Shown: piece after piece, positions 58,683-64,000 of the stretch
Numbering within the stretch: the first letter of the stretch is position 1
Layout of the letters: each line of letters opens with the position of its first letter
Notes under the pieces: generated by a model
What the model was told of the DNA's origin: nothing
Seen by the model: the letters and a program-made list of their open reading frames with translations, nothing else
The model's database searches: none
Program-made: the position numbers and the translations under genes
Assembly (NCBI GenBank): GCA_004431415.1
Contig: QPMI01000479.1
Coordinates: forward strand, 116,175-180,174
Source: Cyanophora paradoxa
Lineage: Eukaryota > Glaucocystophyceae > Cyanophorales > Cyanophoraceae
Reading direction: 5' to 3'
DNA length: 64,000 nt

Positions 58683-60700
58683 GAAGAGCACCAAATGCGC
58701 ACGAGACGATATTCGCGTCCAGCAGACTATACATGTATGCCAGGTGATCCGAGCTCGAGGGGATGCTCAGATCTGAGCACTGCAGCTGCAATTTACAAAT
58801 TTAAACCCTGCCCCGGGGGCTCAAAATTCGGATCTAATTACAAGCAGGGGGGCAAGCCCCCCCGCACCCCCCCATTTAATAATTCCAGCTGCAGTCTGAG
58901 TCTCTGTCTGTGCGTGAAATTAAACATGCATGAATTTGAAACGCGATACATACCCGTACTCGCAGTATCTCAGAAAAAATGCCAGATCTAGACTTCGAAT
59001 TCAGGGCACTGCGCATGCGGTCTTTCTTTGTCTTCAAATTTAAATAGCCTCGCTACTTCGATTTCATCAGTAATAGGCGGGCGCCTCGAGCCTTAAGCTT
59101 CGAAATATTCGCTGCTTCCGCTAGCTATAGCCGAGCGCTGCGTTGGCTTCGCCTGCTGATGTGCTCCTTCAAGACAAGCGCCTATGCTAGCGCTAGCCAC
59201 GTACGTGTGTACAGACGCTATCTATGCAGCAGGAGCAGTGCGTACACGGTTGCTGAGCCTCTCGGAGCGCAACGTTCATGACAGCTGCAGCTGCGCTTCT
59301 GCAGCCTGCCAGGCTGCGCATGTCGTATACGTAGTGCGGGCTGTAGCTGCGTTAACTTAAGCTTTTTAAGCCTGCTTATAAAGCCTACATCAGCAGTATA
59401 CGTACTAGTCCAGCGCTAGCTGCATGCAGACTGCAGTCACGGTGTGTTTCCGTTACTTTCCGTTACTAGTATCCGCCATTTTCCGTTACTTTCAAAAAAG
59501 TTCCGTTATCCGCGGATAAGCCATGGCCACCACGTAGTTTCCGTTTGCAAACGATGTCAAACTTGAAAAATCTAGCGTTTTGGGGAACGACGTCATTTTG
59601 GGTAACTACGTTCGTCGATCGATATCCACGTACGCCGCGGCCCGCGGGACGAGTCGACGTCGACGTCGACATTAACTTAGTAAATCTAGCGTTTTGTGGA
59701 GATTTGAATTCGCGAGTCGCGAGCTCGAGTCGCGACGTCGACTCGCCGTGGTCTGTGGTCCGCGGCCGATTCGAACTTAGTATGCCACCTAGGCCTGCAG
59801 GCTGCAGCTGGCATGCAGCTGCAGCAGCTAGTGGCTGCGGCAGCTGTCGGGGTGAGTCGGGTCTACGCCGATATCGATGTCGACACTCGACGTGTTCGCA
59901 CATGAGGGTTCATATTGGGTGCGACAAAACGGGGAACTGAATCGAGACTGCAAGCTCAGCCGGCCGTGTTAACCCGATTTTTTTCGAAAGTGTCCGCTTG
60001 CGTCTTAAGTAATAAGTTATAACTTAGTATAAAGCCTTCTCGACCTCAGTTTCACGTTGGTTTGTGTCGAAGATGTCTTTAAAATTTGCAGTTTATTTGC
60101 AGTGATTTCACTCCCTTAGACAGCCTGTGTCGCGGGCGAAATATGTATTAATCTTAGGCGGCTGCAGCCTTAGAGAATTTACCGTTCGTAGAGATCCGGG
60201 TTCGCCTTAGCGTACTTAGAGTTTCGGATTCGAATCCGGGGGCTCGCTTTTCATATGTCTGAGCTGCCTGATCAGATCATACGATTTGGTCATGAGAGCT
60301 TCTTCTGTCGTACTGCTGTCTATCTGGTTTGCTTCTCCTCTCTTCTCGATCTACTGGTATCTCGCGCCCTGTGTCTTTCCTTGCTTATTGTCGATTTTGG
60401 CTCTTTGTCTTGTCTTTCTTCGTGCTCTTGTCTTAGTTCCTTCGCTTTTTGTCTTTGTGCCCCCTGGGCAGCCCCCGCAGTGCTGGTGTCTAGAGACTGT
60501 GGCCGGTAATTCACCAAAACAAATATTTAATGTTTATCAAGAGTTCTTCAGATCAGATCTACGAGTGCTGTCTTACTAAGTTACCTGCATCACGCTCGGG
60601 CCGGTCTTGCACTCACTGCAGGTCAGAGTCACTCTATATAAACCTGTTGTCTAGAATATATAATCCCGTGCCCCCTAGGGCTGCCAGTAGGGCATGTACC
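58683..60700. other. Host flank: no gene recognised
   Basis: GC-rich DNA, dense in short palindromes (restriction-site-like hexamers), begins right after the element end. Short repeats seen: several TTCCGTTAC copies (about 59446-59510) and two AAATCTAGCGTTTTG copies (59569 and 59684). Open frames are short, unsupported and mostly low complexity. Confidence 0.6.
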
Positions 60701-60710
60701 AGAATGGCCG

Positions 60711-60976
60711 GGGGATTTCTAGCTCAACCGTTGAACACCGCAACTTGGCAAGTCGGATCGGACCGTCAAGAAAGCCTTTTCCCCTCAAGTCGGACCGTCA
60801 AGACGATCGCGACTGATTATGACCAGAGTTCGAAATGCCTTCGAATTCACATGCGCGGACCGTCAATTCGGCGTCAAGTTGCCGACGACTTGCAAGTTGC
60901 AATGGCAAATTGCCGACGAATTCGAAGTTGCCGTCAACCCGGTTGAACCCGCCGCTGGGCCGCGGCCGCGGACCGT
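60711..60976. repeat. Host dispersed repeat, family 1, first copy
   Basis: Runs from GGGGATTTCTAGCTCA through repeated GTCGGACCGTCAAG and GACGATCGCGACTGATTA to a GC-rich CGCGGACCGTC end. A diverged copy follows at 61240-61541. Confidence 0.6.
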
Positions 60977-61239
60977 CGCGGCCCGCGGGCCGCCGCGGCC
61001 GCCCGGCGGGGCCGGCGCCGGTCCGGCGGCTCGACAGTGACTCGACACGCAAATATAGACACGCACCGTGCACGTGACGCACGGCGCACCGTGACGCACG
61101 CCGTTTCCCGTGCCACCCTACCTCCGGTAGCTATCATAGTTTAGCCTACAGACTACAGTTACTATCAGTTCGGGCCCTAGGGCACCAGGCTGCCACCAGC
61201 CTGCCACCTGGGTGGGGGCCGTGGGGCCCGTGGCCCGTG

Positions 61240-61541
61240 GGGGATTTCTAGCTCATCTTTATATATAATTAGATGAGCCTCGATCCCTCCTGATCAATCG
61301 CACGTCGGACCGTCAAGAAAGTCGTTTTCCCTCAAGTCGGACCGTCAAGCCTTTGAAGACGATCGCGACTGATTATGACCGGACATGCGCGGACCGTCAA
61401 TTCGGCGTCAACTTCAATTGGCAAGTTGCCGACGACTTGCAATATATTAATGGCAAATTGCCGACGAATTCGCCGTACGTACATATACGCGTCAACGCGG
61501 TTGAACCCGCCGCTGGCCGTGGGCCGCGGCCGCGGACCGTC
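61240..61541. repeat. Host dispersed repeat, family 1, second copy
   Basis: Shares GTCGGACCGTCAAG twice, GACGATCGCGACTGATTA, GCGGACCGTCAATTCGGCG and GTTGCCGACGACTTGCAA with the first copy, with indels between blocks. Confidence 0.6.
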
Positions 61542-61650
61542 ATCATCGGCGTCACTGACTCTGACACTCAGTGAGTCATGATCAGCTTTTGAGGCGGCAA
61601 TGAGGCCTAGGCCGCCGCCGCGGCCCGCGGGCCGCGGGCCGCCGCCGGAT

Positions 61651-61840
61651 CCCAAGTTGCCCCCAACTTGCAACGGCCCCCAAGGGAATTCGCGATCGGA
61701 TACACTAAATTGCTCAGGATAATGATGCTTATCTTGGCGGTCCATGGCAGTGACGGCACTCGATCCATGCTCTACGATTGATATACAGTTGCTGTTCCGA
61801 AGTTCAACGGTTCTGAGATCTAGATTCTAGACGTCGAGTC
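61651..61840. repeat. Host dispersed repeat, family 2, first copy
   Basis: CAAGTTGCCCC to AGACGTCGAGTC, including GGATACACTAAAT, GATGCTTATCTTGGCG and CCATGCTCTACGATTGATAT. Copy two is at 62122-62276. Confidence 0.6.
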
Positions 61841-62121
61841 CGACGGTCGTCGTCGACTCGTCGACTAACTTAAGCTTGAAGGAGTCACTGTGAGTCACTT
61901 AGAGTCACTTGACTGACGCCGGTGGTCCGGCCGCCGGCGTTAAAAAACGTTGCGTCCGCGGACCGGTACCGTCCGCCCCCAATGGCCCAAGTTGCCCCTA
62001 CGGTAGCTAGCACCTTCGGCTAAAATTCGCCGCTAAATAGATGACCGGTCGAAGGGCACGTCACGTAGAACATTGATACATGTGCCGTGGTGTATCTATG
62101 CGACGTCCATTTTGCAAAAAA

Positions 62122-62276
62122 CAAGTTGCCCCTACGTATACGGCCCCCAAGGGATTCGGATACACTAAATTTCTCAGGATAAGGATGCTTATCTTGGCGT
62201 CTATGGCACTCTATCCATGCTCTACGATTGATATATACACTCGCTGTTCTGACTCCTGAGATCCAGACGTCGAGTC
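62122..62276. repeat. Host dispersed repeat, family 2, second copy
   Basis: Same ordered blocks as 61651-61840, about 35 bp shorter. Confidence 0.6.
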
Positions 62277-62808
62277 GTCGACTCACTTAGAGTCACTTGA
62301 CTGACTCAGTGACTTGAATAAGTCACTGGATCGCTCGAGCCTCATGGATATATTTCATGCATAGTACTAACTCTAGATCTATTGTTTTAAACACCTCTTT
62401 AGAGTCAGTTGAATAGACGTCGACACGCAAAATATAGACACGTACGCCGTTTCGAAATTCGAATCGCCAGCGGACCGCCGGCGCCGGTTCAAATCGGGCC
62501 CTGCCATGCCGCAGTGTGCACGTACCGGGTGTGCCCTGCACTGTCTGCACAGTGCGGCCACACATGTACAAGGCTGCAGCTGCGTACACTTCTCGACCAC
62601 GGTACCCGGTCCTCCGAGTCCGGACTCCGGATACCGCACGAGCTCTGATCGCGAGCCTTCTACCGCAGTACCCCGGCCCTCTCCTCCCGAGCCGACGGTA
62701 CGTCCCAGCGGGCCGCCCGGCCGGCGGTGGCTTGCCATCCCTGCAGCTGGTAGCGGTACAGCAGCCTCATCATCAGGACCGCCGCCCGTGGATCAAGATC
62801 AGACCCTT

Positions 62809-62833
62809 CCCCCCCCCCCCCCCCCCCCCCCCC
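62809..62833. repeat. Poly-C tract of 25 bases
   Basis: Uninterrupted C run followed by alternating GGGCCCC blocks. Length in the assembly is likely unreliable. Confidence 0.8.
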
Positions 62834-63682
62834 GGGCCCCGGGCCCCGGCCTGCAGCTGCCCGCGCGCGACATGTACACCCACCCGAACCCCCAGCGCGC
62901 GATCTAGCTATGGATCCGGATCTGCGTCTGACCAGATTTGATCCAGGCTGTGGCACTGGCAGGGACTCTAAATTCGTGGGGCGGGGAATTCGAAGCTTAA
63001 GCGCAAGGGAGATCTAGATTGATCACGATCGAGGCCGACGTCGGCCGGCCCCGGCCGCGGGCCGCGGCGCGATGTCGACTCTACACCAAAACGCGCGATC
63101 GAACCTAGCTTCGCTTCAGTCTCAAGAGTCTCGATACATATCTGACTGATATTGTATGCACACGATATCGATGTCTCACAATGCATTTGGGGGCCGCTCT
63201 CAGCTTTATTTACACCTATTGATACGGATTTACAATATTTAAAATCTATGAGATGACGATATAAATCGCCTGCTTATCCGAGCATGATTATATATATCGA
63301 AGTTCGAATTAATCTACAATAGAACCTACGATAGAAGTCAGCCCACTTGCAGCAATAAGTTACACTGACGAAAGTTACAACGTTATCGAATTTTCGAAGC
63401 CAATTAGGGGCTACTGAAAATTGCTGACATAGAACATAGAGTTATTGAAGTAAGTTACAACGACCTTGGGGCTACTGAAAAACCACTGATTCTGTAATAC
63501 TGATTTTAAGCCGCAGCCGCTTAAAAGCCGCTGCAGCATCTAGCGAAACTTTAGGTAATGCTTGATAATTAAATAGTGTTAAAACTAGAGCAGGAGATCT
63601 AGAGAGACCGATCCAGCATAAATATTAATACAGCGTCGAAAAGATTACCGTAGCACTGAAAGCGATTCGATGATGATCGATA
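62834..63682. other. Host flank: no gene recognised
   Basis: GC-rich to about 63110, then AT-rich (63190-63680) with two GGGGCTACTGAAAA copies near 63405 and 63468. No supported coding frame. Confidence 0.5.
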
Positions 63683-64000
63683 TCAGAGAATAATCATAAG
63701 GGGGCTCGACGGATCTCCGAGCGATCGCGAGTCGCGACGCCGGAGCTGCGCGGGCGCTGCGGCCGCGGCTGGCCTCTCGGGGCCTGTTGCCGACGTCGAC
63801 TGGATCAAATTTGCGATGGGAGAGGTGGCGCGTTGATCGCTTTTGACGCGCACGGCCGCGGCCGCAGCTTCGTCGCGGGAGCTGAAGCTGGACGTCACCG
63901 TAGACACGGAGATTTTCTCGAGTTCGTAACCAAAGTGCTTCTTGGGAGCGGCCGCGGGCTTGGGAGCGGGCTCCACATCGAGCACCACGGTTGCGAAGGC
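63683..64000 (-). CDS. Possible host exon running off the window edge
   Basis: A minus-strand frame is open from the right edge of the window to 63683. It reads Ala/Pro-rich sequence, then Lys-Lys-His-Phe-Gly-Tyr-Glu-Leu-Glu-Lys-Ile-Ser-Val-Ser and an Ala-rich, Ser-rich tail. Codon use is GC-rich and unlike the element. The non-repetitive His-Phe-Gly-Tyr stretch makes a real exon conceivable, but no family was recognised and the downstream part looks like chance reading. Confidence 0.25.
   Translation of the reverse strand, partial: AFATVVLDVEPAPKPAAAPKKHFGYELEKISVSTVTSSFSSRDEAAAAAVRVKSDQRATSPIANLIQSTSATGPERPAAAAAPAQLRRRDSRSLGDPSSPLMIIL

Noticed and set aside
60170-60255. tRNA-like TTCGAAT T-loop in GGATTCGAATCCGG
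   Set aside because: It is a 14-bp palindrome; a 5-bp T-stem and a matching acceptor arm cannot be paired.
62506-62941. Long Pro/Arg/Ala-rich frames on both strands around the poly-C tract
   Set aside because: Low complexity in GC-rich DNA, overlapping in several frames, with no recognisable domain.

Overview
The window is mostly integrated viral DNA in a eukaryotic, probably protist, genome. Positions 1-58682 are AT-rich and intron-less. They hold the core genes of a Polinton-like virus (PLV) or Maverick-type element: an rve-family integrase, a protein-primed type family B DNA polymerase, a primase-SF3 helicase, an FtsK/HerA-type packaging ATPase, a probable double-jelly-roll major capsid protein and two penton/minor-capsid-like proteins. 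Long terminal inverted repeats (TIRs, about 1.38 kb) bound the elements. From 58683 to 64000 the DNA changes abruptly to GC-rich, repeat-laden sequence with no recognisable gene, which I take to be host DNA. The host cannot be named from what is visible.

Three copies of one element are present. Copy B (11329-37257, 25.9 kb) is complete end to end and is flanked by the 6-bp duplication AGTAGC. It sits inside the giant fibre gene of copy A. Copy A runs from 4188 to 58682 and is about 28.56 kb once B is removed. To the left, 1-4187 is the end of a third left arm (copy C) whose fibre gene is broken at the identical AGTAGC site. The 4188-11328 unit is a mosaic: its left part matches B and its right part matches C. 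This is the pattern expected if unequal crossing-over between the A and B left arms made a tandem array.

Reading inward from the left TIR, each element carries: a SpeD/AdoMet-decarboxylase-like gene, a 49-codon gene, a zinc-ribbon gene, two paralogous structural-type genes, a fibre of about 2140 residues, a divergent patatin-discoidin gene, a palindrome and minisatellite intergenic block, an 80-codon basic protein, integrase, polymerase, a 63-codon gene, an internal iteron block, primase-helicase, an AT-hook protein, small genes, a coiled-coil protein, ATPase, capsid, two penton-like proteins and an 88-codon gene abutting the right TIR. No maturation protease was recognised.

Two promoter classes can be read. 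The motif AAAAA(A/T)TGACAAGG, which resembles the mimivirus early box AAAATTGA, precedes the primase-helicase and several small genes. A TATA-like box just upstream of the ATG precedes structural genes and the integrase. Every element end carries a 95-bp hairpin (28-bp arms, 39-nt loop). Many reading frames differ between copies by one base in a short homopolymer. Some of these may be sequencing errors, so the pseudogene calls below are cautious. The clearest real lesion is a 2.66-kb deletion that removes the catalytic core of B's DNA polymerase.
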